A stretch of 64,000 nt of DNA from Acidobacteriota bacterium (GTDB taxonomy: Bacteria; Acidobacteriota; Holophagae; Holophagales; Holophagaceae), in NCBI GenBank assembly GCA_016192145.1, contig JACPUT010000011.1, positions 124,001-188,000 of the forward strand. Reading direction: 5' to 3'. Below, in pieces: positions 1 to 9,168 of the stretch. The translations under genes were made by a program, and so were the position numbers. The number at the start of each line of letters is the position of its first letter. The stretch's first letter is position 1. Below the pieces are notes generated by a model. The model saw nothing but the letters and a program-made list of their open reading frames with translations. It made no database searches and was not told the origin of the DNA.

Positions 1-130
1 ACGGCCGGGCTCGAACCGCGCGTGGCTGGCCGCGGGGTCTGATCCAACCACTCGGTCCACTGGACCAAGAGATTGGGGCCCACCATTCGCCAGGATCGGC
101 GAAGGAGACCGGCGGCGCAGCCGACGGCCC

Positions 131-165
131 GCAGGGCGAGGGCCCAGGAAGGGCCCTCGCCCTGC
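131..165. terminator. Perfect 15-bp GC-rich hairpin
   Basis: The arms at 131-145 and 151-165 are exact reverse complements around a 5-nt loop. There is no clear T-tract on either side. It may be a transcript-ending or RNA-stabilising hairpin for a gene lying outside the window or for the tRNA-Thr transcript. I see no gene in 1-232. Confidence 0.5.
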
Positions 166-210
166 CGCCCCTGCTTCTCGCGGGTCCGAGTCCGGGTTGA
201 CCACGGAAAT

Positions 211-228
211 GGCCCCCTTTCGGGGGCC
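211..228 (-). terminator. Hairpin just downstream of tRNA-Thr
   Basis: A 7-bp stem (GGCCCCC/GGGGGCC) with a 4-nt loop lies directly after the encoded CCA end of the minus-strand tRNA. It is followed on that strand by ATTT. Position and shape fit a weak intrinsic terminator for the tRNA transcript. Confidence 0.5.
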
Positions 229-232
229 TCTT

Positions 233-308
233 TGGAGCCAACTACAGGATTCGAACCTGCGACCTGCTGATTACGAATCAGCTGCTCTACCAGCTGAGCT
301 AAGTTGGC
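233..308 (-). tRNA. tRNA-Thr (anticodon CGU)
   Basis: Read on the minus strand, the sequence folds as a full cloverleaf. The acceptor is GCCAACT/AGTTGGC, the D arm GCTC...GAGC, and the anticodon stem GCTGA/TCAGC carries the loop TTCGTAA, giving anticodon CGU. The T arm is GCAGG-TTCGAAT-CCTGT. The discriminator is U and the CCA end is encoded (233-235). CGU reads the ACG threonine codon. The hairpin at 211-228 follows it. Confidence 0.96.
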
Positions 309-372
309 GCTGGATTCACCAGTGTGCCTGGGCCAGGGCTGGATTTCAAGGATCCGTCCTCGAGCCCAGGGG

Positions 373-2460
373 TCACTTGGCGAATTCGGCCGGTACCTTC
401 ACACCGAGGTTCCTGACCAGGAAGGCCAGGACGTCGGCCCGTTCCTCGATGACCTTGGCGGTGGGCTTGCCGGCGCCGTGGCCGCCGCTCACTTCGATCC
501 GGGTGAGCACGGGGGCTGGGCCTCCCTGCATGGCCTGGAGGGTGGCGGTGAATTTGTGGCTATGGGCGGGCACCACCCGATCATCGTGATCCCCCGTGGT
601 GACAAGGGTCGGCGGGTAGTGGCCACCTGCCTTGAGGGTGTGGATCGGGGAATATTTCAAGAGAACCTCGAAGCCCTCCTTGGTTTCGCTACTCCCGTAA
701 TCACTCTTCCAGCCCCAGCCCAGGGTGAACTTGTGGAAGCGGAGCATGTCCAGGACGCCCACCTCCGGCACGGCAGCCCCGAAGAGATCGGGGCGCTGGG
801 TCATGCAGGCGCCCACCAGCAGGCCGCCGTTGCTTCCCCCGTTGATGGCCAGCTTCGGGGTGCTGGTGACTTTCTGATCGATGAGCCACTGGGCCGCCGC
901 GATGAAATCGTCAAAGACGTTCTGCTTCTTCTCCTTGCGCCCGCCCTCGTACCACGCCAGCCCGTACTCGCCCCCACCTCGCAGGTTGGGCATGGCGATG
1001 ACCCCTCCCAACTCCATCCAAACCAACCGGGAAACCGAGAAAGCCGGTGTCAGGGAGATGTTGAAACCCCCATACCCATAGAGCAACGTGGGATTCTGGC
1101 CGTCCCGCACCAGCCCCTTGCGGTGGACGAGGAACATGGGCACGCGGGTGCCATCCTTGCTGTCGTAGAAGACCTGTTCCACCTCGAAATCGGCGGGGTT
1201 GAAATCCACCTTCGGCTCGCGGAAGGCCTCGCTCCGGCCCGCCTTGAGATCCAGCCGGAATAGGGTTCCTGGATAAGCGAAGCTGCCGAAGGTGTAGAAG
1301 GTCTCGAAGTCATCCCTTCGGCCAGCGAAGCCAGTGACGGTGCCCAGCGCCGGCAAGTCCAACTCCCCCAGAACCTGCCCCGTCAAATCATGGAAGGTCA
1401 CCACGGAATGGGCATCTCGCATCCAGGTGGCCACGAAGCGCTCGCCCACCAGGGAAACGCTCTCCAGCACATCCCTTCCCTTCCCCTCGGGAATGAGTTC
1501 CTGCCACTGCGAGGGCTCCAGCTGCCCCTTGCGGATGGCCACGAGCCGGTTTCGCGGGGCGCCCTGGTTGGTGAGGACGAAGAAGAGATCCCCTTCGCAA
1601 TCCACCACCGTGTAGGCGGCATCCATCCGGTCGAGGAAGGGTTCCACCGGGGCATCCGGTATGGAGAGGTCCTGAAGGAACAGGCTGGATTCCGGGTTGG
1701 TGCCTTGGCTCCCGGTGATGACCAGCCAGCGCCCATCGTCGGTGACGCTGCCGCCCAGGTACCACTCGGGCTGGTCCGGGCGGTGATACACGAGCAGGTC
1801 CTCGGATTGGGGCGTACCGAGCTTGTGGAAGCACAGCTGATGGTCGTTGTTCACGCCTTTGAGGGCGTCGCCCTCGATGGGGGCCTCATAGCGGCTGTAG
1901 TAAAAGCCGCTGCCATCCTTGCGCCAGGAGGCGCCGCTGGCCTTGGACCACTGGATTTCATCCGTGAGATCCAGCCCCGTCTCCACGTCCTTCACGTGCC
2001 AGGTGAGCCAATCGGATCCGGCGACGGAGAGGGCGTAGGCCATGAATCGTCCATCCTCGGTCATGGCCATGCCGTTCAAGGCGATGGTTCCGTCCCCGCT
2101 CAGCGCATTGGGGTCCAACAATACCCTCCCCGGGGCCCTGGGATCCTCCGTGACCATCAGGACGAACTGGTTCTGGAGGCCCGTGTTGTGGGAGTAGAAA
2201 TAGCGCTTCCCCCGGCGGAAGGGGGCGCTGAATTTTTCGAAATCGAACAAGGTAGTGATCCGCCCGCGGATGGCCTGGCGCTCGGGGATTCCCTCCAGGT
2301 AGCCGAAGGTCACCTTGTTCTGGGCCTCCACCCAGGCCTGGGTTTCCGGGCTGTTGTCATCCTCCAGCCATCGGTAGGGATCGGGAATCCGCATCCCGAA
2401 GTAATCATCCACCACGTCGGAAACGCGGGTCGTCGGGTAGGTGAGGGGCATCTGGCTCAT
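373..2460 (-). CDS. Prolyl oligopeptidase (S9A), cytoplasmic
   Basis: This 695-residue serine peptidase cleaves short peptides after proline. The N-terminal part is a beta-propeller that gates the active site and the C-terminal third is an alpha/beta hydrolase. The nucleophile motif GGSNGG is near residue 543, the acid lies in GDHDDRVVP near 626, and the catalytic His is in SGGHG near 661. No signal peptide is visible, so it should act in the cytoplasm. I chose the ATG at 2460 because the family sequence (TRVSDVVDDYFG, then DPYRWLEDD) begins there; the 52 codons upstream in the open frame are low-complexity and not family-like. It is divergent from the phoH-like gene. A second S9A member, probably secreted, lies at 35155-37317. 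Confidence 0.93.
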   Translation of the reverse strand: MSQMPLTYPTTRVSDVVDDYFGMRIPDPYRWLEDDNSPETQAWVEAQNKVTFGYLEGIPERQAIRGRITTLFDFEKFSAPFRRGKRYFYSHNTGLQNQFVLMVTEDPRAPGRVLLDPNALSGDGTIALNGMAMTEDGRFMAYALSVAGSDWLTWHVKDVETGLDLTDEIQWSKASGASWRKDGSGFYYSRYEAPIEGDALKGVNNDHQLCFHKLGTPQSEDLLVYHRPDQPEWYLGGSVTDDGRWLVITGSQGTNPESSLFLQDLSIPDAPVEPFLDRMDAAYTVVDCEGDLFFVLTNQGAPRNRLVAIRKGQLEPSQWQELIPEGKGRDVLESVSLVGERFVATWMRDAHSVVTFHDLTGQVLGELDLPALGTVTGFAGRRDDFETFYTFGSFAYPGTLFRLDLKAGRSEAFREPKVDFNPADFEVEQVFYDSKDGTRVPMFLVHRKGLVRDGQNPTLLYGYGGFNISLTPAFSVSRLVWMELGGVIAMPNLRGGGEYGLAWYEGGRKEKKQNVFDDFIAAAQWLIDQKVTSTPKLAINGGSNGGLLVGACMTQRPDLFGAAVPEVGVLDMLRFHKFTLGWGWKSDYGSSETKEGFEVLLKYSPIHTLKAGGHYPPTLVTTGDHDDRVVPAHSHKFTATLQAMQGGPAPVLTRIEVSGGHGAGKPTAKVIEERADVLAFLVRNLGVKVPAEFAK

Positions 2461-2606
2461 GGGTGTTCCAGGTGGGGGAAATGGAAATGGCACGGAATTC
2501 CTGGGATTTCCCCTGATTGGATTCTGCCAGCCGAAATCAGGAAGCACCAAGGCGTGACAGGTCTCCCCGCTGGAGGTAGGCTTCCCCCAATCCCGGAGAG
2601 CCCCAC

Positions 2607-3935
2607 TTGTCAGCATCCAGCAAAAAAGTCTTCGTCCTGGACACCAACGTCCTCCTCCACGACCCCAAGGCCATCTTTCACTTCCAGGAACACGACGTCG
2701 TACTCCCGATCGTGGTCATCGAAGAGATCGATCACTTCAAGAAGGACCAGACGGAGATCGGCCGGAACGCCCGCAACGTTTCCCGGCAGCTGGATCGCCT
2801 CCGGGCCAAGGGCAGCCTGAGCCTGGGCGTCACCCTGGAAGGCGGCGGCAGCCTGCGGGTGGACGTGGACAACCACCCCCTGGACATCGGCATCCTCCGC
2901 GAAGACAAGCACAAGGCCGACAATCAGATCCTCGCCTGCGCCAAGCAGCTGCTCACGGCCCGCAAGGAGAAGGTGGTCCTCGTCACCAAGGACACCAACC
3001 TCCGCATCAAGGCCGACGCCATCGGGCTCCTGGCCGAGGACTACACCACGGATCGGGTGGAGATGGAGGAGCTCTACACGGGCCACCGCACCTGGGACGT
3101 GGATGGGGATCAGGTGGACATGCTCTTCGACGGGGGCCTCCAACCCTCCGCCGACATGGAGCTGAGCCCCAACCAGTTCGTGACCCTGGTGGACCGGGCG
3201 AACCCCAGCCACACGGCCCTTGGAAGGTACTTCGCCAGCGACGGCCTGCTCCACCCGCTGAAGAAGATCGAGCAGCACCCCTGGGGCATCAAAGCCCGCA
3301 ACCGGGAACAGCAGTGCGCCCTGGAGCTGCTACTGGACGACACCATCGAGGTGGTCACCCTCGTGGGCAAGGCCGGTACCGGCAAGACCCTGCTCGCCAT
3401 CGCCGCGGGCCTACAGCAGGTGGTGGATGAGGAGCGGTACCACAAACTGCTCGTGAGCCGCCCCGTGATGCCCATGGGGCGCGACCTGGGCTACCTCCCC
3501 GGCGACATCGACGAGAAGCTGCGCCCTTACATGCAGCCCATTTACGACAACCTGGATTTCATCGTCGCCGCCAACACCGAGGCCCGGCGCCGCTCCTCCA
3601 TGACCGTGGGCCAGCTGGAGGAGGCCGGCTACATCAGCGTGGAGCCCCTCACCTACATCCGCGGCCGGAGCATCCCCAACCAGCTCCTCATCGTGGACGA
3701 GGCCCAGAACCTCACCCCCCACGAAGTGAAGACCATCCTCACCCGCGCCGGCGACGGCACGAAGGTCATCTTCACGGGGGACCCCTACCAGATCGACAAC
3801 CCCTACGTAGACGCAAGCTCCAATGGTCTCAGCTTTTTGGCTGAGAACTTCAAGAACCAGGCCCTGAGCGGCCACATCACCCTCGTCAAGGGTGAGCGCT
3901 CCAAGCTGGCCGAGCTGGCCAGCAACCTCCTCTAG
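2607..3935 (+). CDS. PIN domain-PhoH family ATPase/ribonuclease
   Basis: The 442-residue protein has an N-terminal PIN nuclease domain (about 1-135; acidic residues in VLDTNVLLHD, VIEEID and VTKDTN). A C-terminal PhoH ATPase domain (about 220-442) has Walker A GKAGTGKT at 254-261 and Walker B LLIVDEAQN. Family knowledge: PIN-PhoH (PhoH2/YlaK type) proteins couple ATP-driven RNA unwinding to RNase activity. Here this is inferred from domains only. The start is TTG at 2607, supported by GGAG at 2595-2598 and by the PIN domain beginning directly after it. I see no antitoxin gene beside it, unlike mycobacterial PhoH2 modules. A small membrane protein follows 8 nt downstream, likely in the same transcript. 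Confidence 0.9.
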   Translation: MSASSKKVFVLDTNVLLHDPKAIFHFQEHDVVLPIVVIEEIDHFKKDQTEIGRNARNVSRQLDRLRAKGSLSLGVTLEGGGSLRVDVDNHPLDIGILREDKHKADNQILACAKQLLTARKEKVVLVTKDTNLRIKADAIGLLAEDYTTDRVEMEELYTGHRTWDVDGDQVDMLFDGGLQPSADMELSPNQFVTLVDRANPSHTALGRYFASDGLLHPLKKIEQHPWGIKARNREQQCALELLLDDTIEVVTLVGKAGTGKTLLAIAAGLQQVVDEERYHKLLVSRPVMPMGRDLGYLPGDIDEKLRPYMQPIYDNLDFIVAANTEARRRSSMTVGQLEEAGYISVEPLTYIRGRSIPNQLLIVDEAQNLTPHEVKTILTRAGDGTKVIFTGDPYQIDNPYVDASSNGLSFLAENFKNQALSGHITLVKGERSKLAELASNLL

Positions 3936-3943
3936 GAACCGCC

Positions 3944-4495
3944 ATGGCAGACTCCAACTGGGATAGCCCCTCCTCCCCCTCTCCCAAGACCGGCATGCCC
4001 CTCTGGGGGAAGATCCTGATCGGCTGCGGCGTCGCGGTGCTTCTCGCGCTCGGCTCGTGCGTGGCTGGCGTGGCCTACCTCAGCCACAAGGCCAAGCAGG
4101 ATCCCGAAGGGGTGAAGCGGTGGGCCATGGGCTTCGCCATGGATTTCATCCGGCCCGAGTGGGACGAATTCCGCGGCACGATCGAGCAGCTCCGCACGGA
4201 GGAAGGCTGCAAGGCTCTCTACTCGGCGCAGCCAGCCCTCGCCAAGCAGTGGAGCACCCTCGATGAGTTCCTCAAAGAGGCCGCTGAATGGCGGGACCAG
4301 CTTCCGGAGTTGCCGGCCGAGCCCCCCGCCGACCTCCTGGAGAAGAATGAGCTGAGTCTCAACAACCAATTCGGAGGGGAAACGCGGATCGTCTTCCATA
4401 AGAAGGGGGGCGTGCGCGTGGAACTGGTCTGGGATCGGGCCCGAAAGAAGGGCGATTCGAAGCCCCGCCGCCTCCTCCATCTAGAGGTGAGCTGA
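3944..4495 (+). CDS. Hypothetical single-pass membrane protein
   Basis: This 183-residue protein is not recognised. Residues 1-20 are Ser/Pro-rich. A transmembrane segment follows at about 22-46 ([22 protein letters not shown]). The remaining 135 residues are soluble with a mixed charged helix pattern ([31 protein letters not shown]). The ATG at 3944 follows the phoH-like stop by 8 nt with AGGA at the stop codon, so it is probably cotranscribed with phoH and tyrS. The topology could equally be an uncleaved signal anchor. There are no catalytic motifs. Confidence 0.75.
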   Translation: MADSNWDSPSSPSPKTGMPLWGKILIGCGVAVLLALGSCVAGVAYLSHKAKQDPEGVKRWAMGFAMDFIRPEWDEFRGTIEQLRTEEGCKALYSAQPALAKQWSTLDEFLKEAAEWRDQLPELPAEPPADLLEKNELSLNNQFGGETRIVFHKKGGVRVELVWDRARKKGDSKPRRLLHLEVS

Positions 4496-4527
4496 CAGAA
4501 GGGGCGTGTTTCCGCCATGATTCAGTC

Positions 4528-5727
4528 ATGACGCCTGCTGCTTCCACGGATCAGGCCCTTGAGCTCCTGCTCAAAGGCACGATCACCTGCCACTCCGCCG
4601 ACCAACTCAAAGCCAAACTCGCCGAGGGCCGACCTCTGCGAATCAAGGCGGGCTTTGATCCCACGGCGCCCGACCTCCACCTGGGCCACGGCGTGCTCAT
4701 CCGAAAAATGGCCCAGTTCCAGAAGCTGGGCCACGAAGTCACCTTCCTCATCGGCGACTTCACGGGCCTCATCGGCGATCCCACCGGCAAGAAGGCCACC
4801 CGCCCTCCCCTCACCCGGGACGAGGTGCTGGCCAACGCGGAGACCTACAAGCACCAGGTCTTCAAGCTCCTGGATCCCGCCAAAACCAAGATCCGCTTCA
4901 ACAGCGAGTGGTTCGGCGATCTCAAGGGCGAGCAGTGGATCCGCCTGGCCTCCCGCTTCACCGTGGCCCAGATGCTGGAGCGCAATGATTTTCAAAAGCG
5001 CCTGGGCGCCAACGAGCCCATCGCCCTCCACGAACTGCTCTACCCCATCGTGCAGGCCTACGATTCCGTGGCCCTCCAGGCCGACGTGGAACTGGGCGGC
5101 AATGACCAGCTCTTCAACCTCATGCAGGGCCGCATCCTACAGGAGGCCTCGGGCCAGAAACCCCAGGTGGTGCTCACCGTGCCCCTGCTCGTGGGCCTGG
5201 ACGGCACCGAGAAGATGTCCAAGTCCCTGGGCAACTACATCGGTTTCCTGGAGGAGCCGGATGCCCAGTTCGGCAAAGCCATGAGCATCAGCGACGCCCT
5301 CATGTGGGATTGGTACCTCCTGCTCACGGACATGCTCCCCGCCGAGATCGCCGCCCTCAAGCAGGGCCACCCCATGGACGCCAAGAAGGGCCTGGCCAAG
5401 CGCATCGTGGCCGACTTCCATGGTCAGGAAGCCGCCGACCGGGCCCTGGAGGCCTGGATCCGCCGCTTCTCCGAACGGAAGACCGACGACGCTCCTGAGG
5501 TGGAGGTGACCGCCACGGAGGGGGAGGTCCCCTTGACCCGGCTCCTGACCGATCGCGGCCTCGCCCCGTCCAGAAAGGAAGCCGAACGACTCATCAGCCA
5601 GGGCGCCGTGAGCCTGGACGGGGAGAAGATCTCCGACCCTTCCTTCCGCCTCGCCCTCAAGGCCTCCATGGAACTGCTGGTGAAGGTGGGCAAGCTGAAG
5701 CTGGAGCGGTGGAAGGTGAAACCATGA
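4528..5727 (+). CDS. tyrS: Tyrosyl-tRNA synthetase
   Basis: The enzyme charges tRNA-Tyr with tyrosine in the cytoplasm. The 399-residue class I synthetase has the HIGH-type motif HLGHG at 51-55 and KMSKS at 229-233. A C-terminal S4 RNA-binding domain (about 335-399, [21 protein letters not shown]) completes the family layout. The sequence [17 protein letters not shown] and the 399-residue length fit the TyrZ-type branch of bacterial TyrRS rather than the short E. coli-type spacing. The ATG at 4528 is 32 nt after the previous gene. The stop overlaps the next start as ATGA, implying translational coupling to the DUF4388-SPOR gene. Confidence 0.96.
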   Translation: MTPAASTDQALELLLKGTITCHSADQLKAKLAEGRPLRIKAGFDPTAPDLHLGHGVLIRKMAQFQKLGHEVTFLIGDFTGLIGDPTGKKATRPPLTRDEVLANAETYKHQVFKLLDPAKTKIRFNSEWFGDLKGEQWIRLASRFTVAQMLERNDFQKRLGANEPIALHELLYPIVQAYDSVALQADVELGGNDQLFNLMQGRILQEASGQKPQVVLTVPLLVGLDGTEKMSKSLGNYIGFLEEPDAQFGKAMSISDALMWDWYLLLTDMLPAEIAALKQGHPMDAKKGLAKRIVADFHGQEAADRALEAWIRRFSERKTDDAPEVEVTATEGEVPLTRLLTDRGLAPSRKEAERLISQGAVSLDGEKISDPSFRLALKASMELLVKVGKLKLERWKVKP

Positions 5728-7373
5728 GCCTGCTGGCCCTACAGGACATCTTCCTACGGCATAGGGAGCGAAGGTCGGGCATCTGGAAGGTCGGAGACGA
5801 CCCCAGCCGCACCCTCTTCATGGATTCCGGCGATATCGTCTTCGCCCAGAGCACGGCCCCGGAGGACCGCCTCACGGCGATCCTGGTGGAGAAGGGCAAG
5901 CTCACCCAGGCCCAGCTGGACTACGCCATGGCCAACCTCAAGCCCGGCCTCTCCATCGGCAAGAACCTCATCGAGATGGGCTTCATCACCCAGCGGGACC
6001 TCCTGGATACCGCGCGATCCCAGGTGGAGCGCATCGCCTGGGGAGCCATGGCCACGTTGGAGGCCACCCCCACCTTTGAAGCCAAGGAGTTGGAGCCCAC
6101 CGTAGTGCGGCTCCCTTTGGACACTCCCGCCATGCTGCTGGCCGGTCTGCTGAACCTCCGCAGCCGGGAAGCGGTGCTGGACCTGCTGGGGCCCCTCAAC
6201 CAGGTCGTGGTCCTGGAAGGCCATCGATTTCATGAACTTCAGCTTCCTCAGGATTTAAGCAAGATCATTCCAATGCTTGATGGAAGTCGCACCCTGCTCG
6301 AACTGAGCCGCGAAGGTGGGGTGGAACCCTTCCGCCTAGGGGCCTTCAGCCTTTACCTGAGGTTGATGGGCTGGGCCCGCCTCCATGAGCTCCCCCCCTT
6401 GGATCGAGGCGCCTTGGATCGGGCTCTCACGCCGGAGCCCGCGCTCCTCAGCGAGAGCCTGCCCCCTGCAGCCCCGTCCCCCGCCCCCTCCCTCATCGCC
6501 GCCATCGAGGCAAGCCAACTCCCCACCACGAATCTGGACCACCTGGCCCACGCTTTGGACGAATTACCGTCCATCCCGGAGTTCCTCCCAACCCCCTCCA
6601 TGCCTCTGGAGCCGTTGCCGGAGGAGCTGGAGGAGCCCCACCTCCAGATCCACGAGGGGAGCACCACGCCCGTGGAGCCGCCTCCCTCCCTGCTCTCGCC
6701 GACCGAGAGCGGCTCCTCCGGGAACCTCAAATGGATGCTCGGGGGCGTCCTTCTCCTGTTGATGGGGTTTGTGATCTGGCGGTGGAAAGCCGCGCCGAAG
6801 CCGCTCACACGGGCCCAAGCGCCCTCCCCAACCCAAGCCAAGGTGCCGGAACCCGAGCCCACGCCTGCCCCTATCTCGGAGGAACCGCCGGAACACGCGG
6901 TGATCAAGGTCCCCGAGATCGTCGAGCCGGAGCCAAATACGCCGCCTCGCCAAGATCAACAAAACAAGAATGAAAACAAGGATTTACACAAAAATACTCA
7001 ACTCCCAAAAATCGAATCATTCGCTTTGAAGGATCGCTTGATCAGCCTTCGGGCCGGCAACATGGATCAGGCCGCCCACCAAGGCGCCTTGTATCTGAAA
7101 TCCCTCAAGCCGGGCACCTGGACCCTTCGGTTGGAGGTGGCCTGCCTCCCGGCCACCGTCCAACATGCTGCGGAAATGCTCGGAGGCTCACCTGACCTCT
7201 GGATCCTCCCCATGCACATGCGAAATGGAAAGCGCTGCTATCAGGTGATGCTTGGCTATTTCCATTCCGAGGCCGCAGCCGAAAAGGCGGCTAAGAAGCT
7301 ACCCGCCGCTTTCCATGCCCCCGGAAACAGGCCCCGACCCTTTCGCCTTGACCAGATCCCGGATAAGCAATAA
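5724..7373 (+). CDS. DUF4388-like domain, membrane segment and SPOR-like domain protein
   Basis: This 549-residue protein has an unusual composite layout. Residues 1-110 ([15 protein letters not shown], then [14 protein letters not shown]) resemble the DUF4388/PATAN domains found in delta-proteobacterial and acidobacterial signalling proteins. A Pro/Glu-rich linker follows, then one transmembrane helix at about 335-354 ([15 protein letters not shown]). A second Pro-rich linker leads to a C-terminal domain of about 85 residues ([14 protein letters not shown] to the end, including [22 protein letters not shown]) with the SPOR peptidoglycan-binding pattern. The start is ATG 5724, overlapping the tyrS stop (ATGA) with AAGGTGA before it. 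The linker at 6955-7020 is locally AT-rich. The likely topology is a cytoplasmic sensor joined to a periplasmic septal-wall binder, which is inference. It sits before rlpA, another SPOR protein. Confidence 0.72.
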   Translation: MSLLALQDIFLRHRERRSGIWKVGDDPSRTLFMDSGDIVFAQSTAPEDRLTAILVEKGKLTQAQLDYAMANLKPGLSIGKNLIEMGFITQRDLLDTARSQVERIAWGAMATLEATPTFEAKELEPTVVRLPLDTPAMLLAGLLNLRSREAVLDLLGPLNQVVVLEGHRFHELQLPQDLSKIIPMLDGSRTLLELSREGGVEPFRLGAFSLYLRLMGWARLHELPPLDRGALDRALTPEPALLSESLPPAAPSPAPSLIAAIEASQLPTTNLDHLAHALDELPSIPEFLPTPSMPLEPLPEELEEPHLQIHEGSTTPVEPPPSLLSPTESGSSGNLKWMLGGVLLLLMGFVIWRWKAAPKPLTRAQAPSPTQAKVPEPEPTPAPISEEPPEHAVIKVPEIVEPEPNTPPRQDQQNKNENKDLHKNTQLPKIESFALKDRLISLRAGNMDQAAHQGALYLKSLKPGTWTLRLEVACLPATVQHAAEMLGGSPDLWILPMHMRNGKRCYQVMLGYFHSEAAAEKAAKKLPAAFHAPGNRPRPFRLDQIPDKQ

Positions 7374-7463
7374 TCGCAAACACGCAATAAACATACAATC
7401 GGATAATCCTATAAACGCTCGGACTATAGGACTTGTCGTATTTTTAGTAGACAACCTTAAAAT
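7374..7463. other. AT-rich intergenic island
   Basis: These 90 nt are markedly AT-rich against the GC-rich surroundings. They include an inverted pair CCTATA/TATAGG separated by 11 nt and a TATTTTTAG run. This is plausibly the promoter region of rlpA. No defined -35/-10 pair is convincing. Confidence 0.45.
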
Positions 7464-7523
7464 TTGCGATATGCTTGGGACCAAGGATGCGAGGCATGGG
7501 TGCGCATCCCTTCTTGGAGCCCC

Positions 7524-8372
7524 ATGATTTCTTTGTCTACCCCTACGAACTGGAGCAGGACCTGCGCGGTCTGGATCGAGGAGATCCGGGTTGCCTTCGA
7601 GGTTCCCGCTCCGGTCCCAGTTGGTACCGGCGGCTTCCTCCGGTCCATCCGGAAGGTGACCGCCTTGCTGGCCGTTGGGGTATCACTGAGTTTCACCCTT
7701 CACTGCACCCGGCCACCGGTGCTGTCGGGTGGTTCTAAGTCCTCCACCGGCAAATCCTCCGGTTCTCGGAACAGCGGTCTCGTGTTTGAGGAAGAGGGCC
7801 TTGCGAGCTGGTATGGCGGGAATGGGGATGGCTTCGAAGGCAAGCCCACCGCCAATGGGGAGACTTTCGATCCGGAAGCCCTGACCGCCGCCCACAAGAC
7901 CCTGCCCCTGGGGACCATCCTGGAAGTCGAGAACCTCGACAATGGCAAGAAGGTGCTCGTTCGGGTGAATGACCGGGGTCCCTTCGTGAAGGGCAGGATC
8001 CTGGATCTCTCCCGCCGCGGCGCCAAACAACTCGGATTCCTCGGGCAGGGAACGACGCAGATCCGCATCCGGACGGTGGATGGCCTGGGAAATCCCGCGC
8101 CCCTCGATGAAGCCCTGGAGAAGGGGAACCCCTATGTCATCCAGGTAGCCGCCCTTTCGGATCCCAAAAACATCGAGGCCCTTCGTCGTGAGCTGGAGCC
8201 CGCCTTCACGCCGGTCACCCTCCAGGATGCATTCCTGAAGAATGGCCGGGAGATCAAGCGCGTCAGGGTCGGGTCCTACACCTCCCGTGCGGATGCCGAA
8301 AAGGCCGCCAACGATTTGGCCCGTCGGTTGAAGGACCGGGGCGTCGAGCCCTTCGTTACCCGGAAGCGCTAA
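7524..8372 (+). CDS. rlpA: RlpA-like septal-ring lipoprotein with SPOR domain
   Basis: RlpA proteins bind denuded septal peptidoglycan, and some are lytic transglycosylases. The double-psi beta-barrel (about 90-185 from this start) carries GLASWYGGNGDGFEGKPTA, FDPEALTAAHKTLPLGT and VRVNDRGPFVKGRILDLS. The C-terminal SPOR domain (NPYVIQVAALSD to FVTRKR) is complete. A hydrophobic stretch followed by Cys (codon 7704-7706, LSFTLHC) looks like a lipoprotein signal, though His before the Cys is atypical. The start is uncertain. ATG 7524 has GGAG at 7516-7519 but gives a long N-terminal region; an ATG at 7464 and a GTG at 7656 are alternatives. ispD follows 10 nt downstream. Confidence 0.85.
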   Translation: MISLSTPTNWSRTCAVWIEEIRVAFEVPAPVPVGTGGFLRSIRKVTALLAVGVSLSFTLHCTRPPVLSGGSKSSTGKSSGSRNSGLVFEEEGLASWYGGNGDGFEGKPTANGETFDPEALTAAHKTLPLGTILEVENLDNGKKVLVRVNDRGPFVKGRILDLSRRGAKQLGFLGQGTTQIRIRTVDGLGNPAPLDEALEKGNPYVIQVAALSDPKNIEALRRELEPAFTPVTLQDAFLKNGREIKRVRVGSYTSRADAEKAANDLARRLKDRGVEPFVTRKR

Positions 8373-8382
8373 GCTGGGTCCC

Positions 8383-9093
8383 ATGCCTGAGCGATTGACG
8401 TACCTGGTGATTCCGGCCGGTGGTCGGGGGCTTCGCATGGGGGGTGGCATCCCGAAGCAGTTCCGGGAGTGGCATGGCCGCCCCCTTTTGTTAGCCACGA
8501 TCGAGGCTTTCTTCCAGCCCGGGATGCCCCGATTGGCGGGCGTGGCGTTGGCCGTTCCGCCCGACCGGGTGGAGGAAGCCATGTCCTGGTTCCTCCCCTG
8601 CCCCCTCCATGTCGTATGCGGAGGCGATTCCCGCCAGGAGAGTGTGGCTGCGGCCCTGGCCGCTCTCCCCTCCCAACCTGAAGCGGTGGTGCTCATCCAC
8701 GACGGGGTGCGCCCCTTTCCCCCACCGGCCCCCATCCGGATCGCCATGGACGCCCTCGAGAATTGGGATGGCGCCCTCCTCGGAGAATCCTCCACTGACA
8801 CCTTGAAACGCGTCAGCCCCGAAGGCCAAGTCCTAGGGACCGAACCCCGGGAGACCCTCTACCGGGCCCAGACGCCCCAGGTGGCTCTCCTGGGGACGTG
8901 GCGGAAAGCCTTCCAGGCAGCCCAGGATTCCGGATTCCAAGCTACCGATGATGTTGCTCTCCTGGAGCGGCTGGGCCTCAGGGTCCTCATGGTTGAGAGC
9001 CCTGCCAGCAACCTCAAGGTCACCACCCCCGAGGATTGGGCCCGGCTCACACCACAGGGTGTGGTGAGCCGACCCACGATCTCGGAGCTCTAA
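8383..9093 (+). CDS. ispD: 2-C-methyl-D-erythritol 4-phosphate cytidylyltransferase
   Basis: IspD transfers CMP from CTP to methylerythritol phosphate, the third step of the non-mevalonate isoprenoid pathway. The 236-residue protein has the nucleotide-binding signature PAGGRGLRMGGGIPKQF at about 11-27, VLIHDGVRPF near 104, and the ATDDVALLERLG segment near 185. Length and motifs match the family. No ispF follows; an AT-rich gap precedes lpxC. IspD feeds the prenyl groups needed for menaquinone, whose head group is made by the futalosine route (mqnE at 59509). Confidence 0.94.
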   Translation: MPERLTYLVIPAGGRGLRMGGGIPKQFREWHGRPLLLATIEAFFQPGMPRLAGVALAVPPDRVEEAMSWFLPCPLHVVCGGDSRQESVAAALAALPSQPEAVVLIHDGVRPFPPPAPIRIAMDALENWDGALLGESSTDTLKRVSPEGQVLGTEPRETLYRAQTPQVALLGTWRKAFQAAQDSGFQATDDVALLERLGLRVLMVESPASNLKVTTPEDWARLTPQGVVSRPTISEL

Positions 9094-9168
9094 ATCGAAA
9101 GTAACAAATTTAAAATCAACTATTTCAATATTGGCACGAAACGAGCTTAACCTCTCCCAGAGGTAGCT

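Noticed and set aside
1-70. Minus-strand tRNA-like segment with a GGTTCGAGCCC T-loop-like motif
   Set aside because: The T stem pairs over only three bases, no matching D or anticodon stem forms, and the 3-prime end would lie outside the window.
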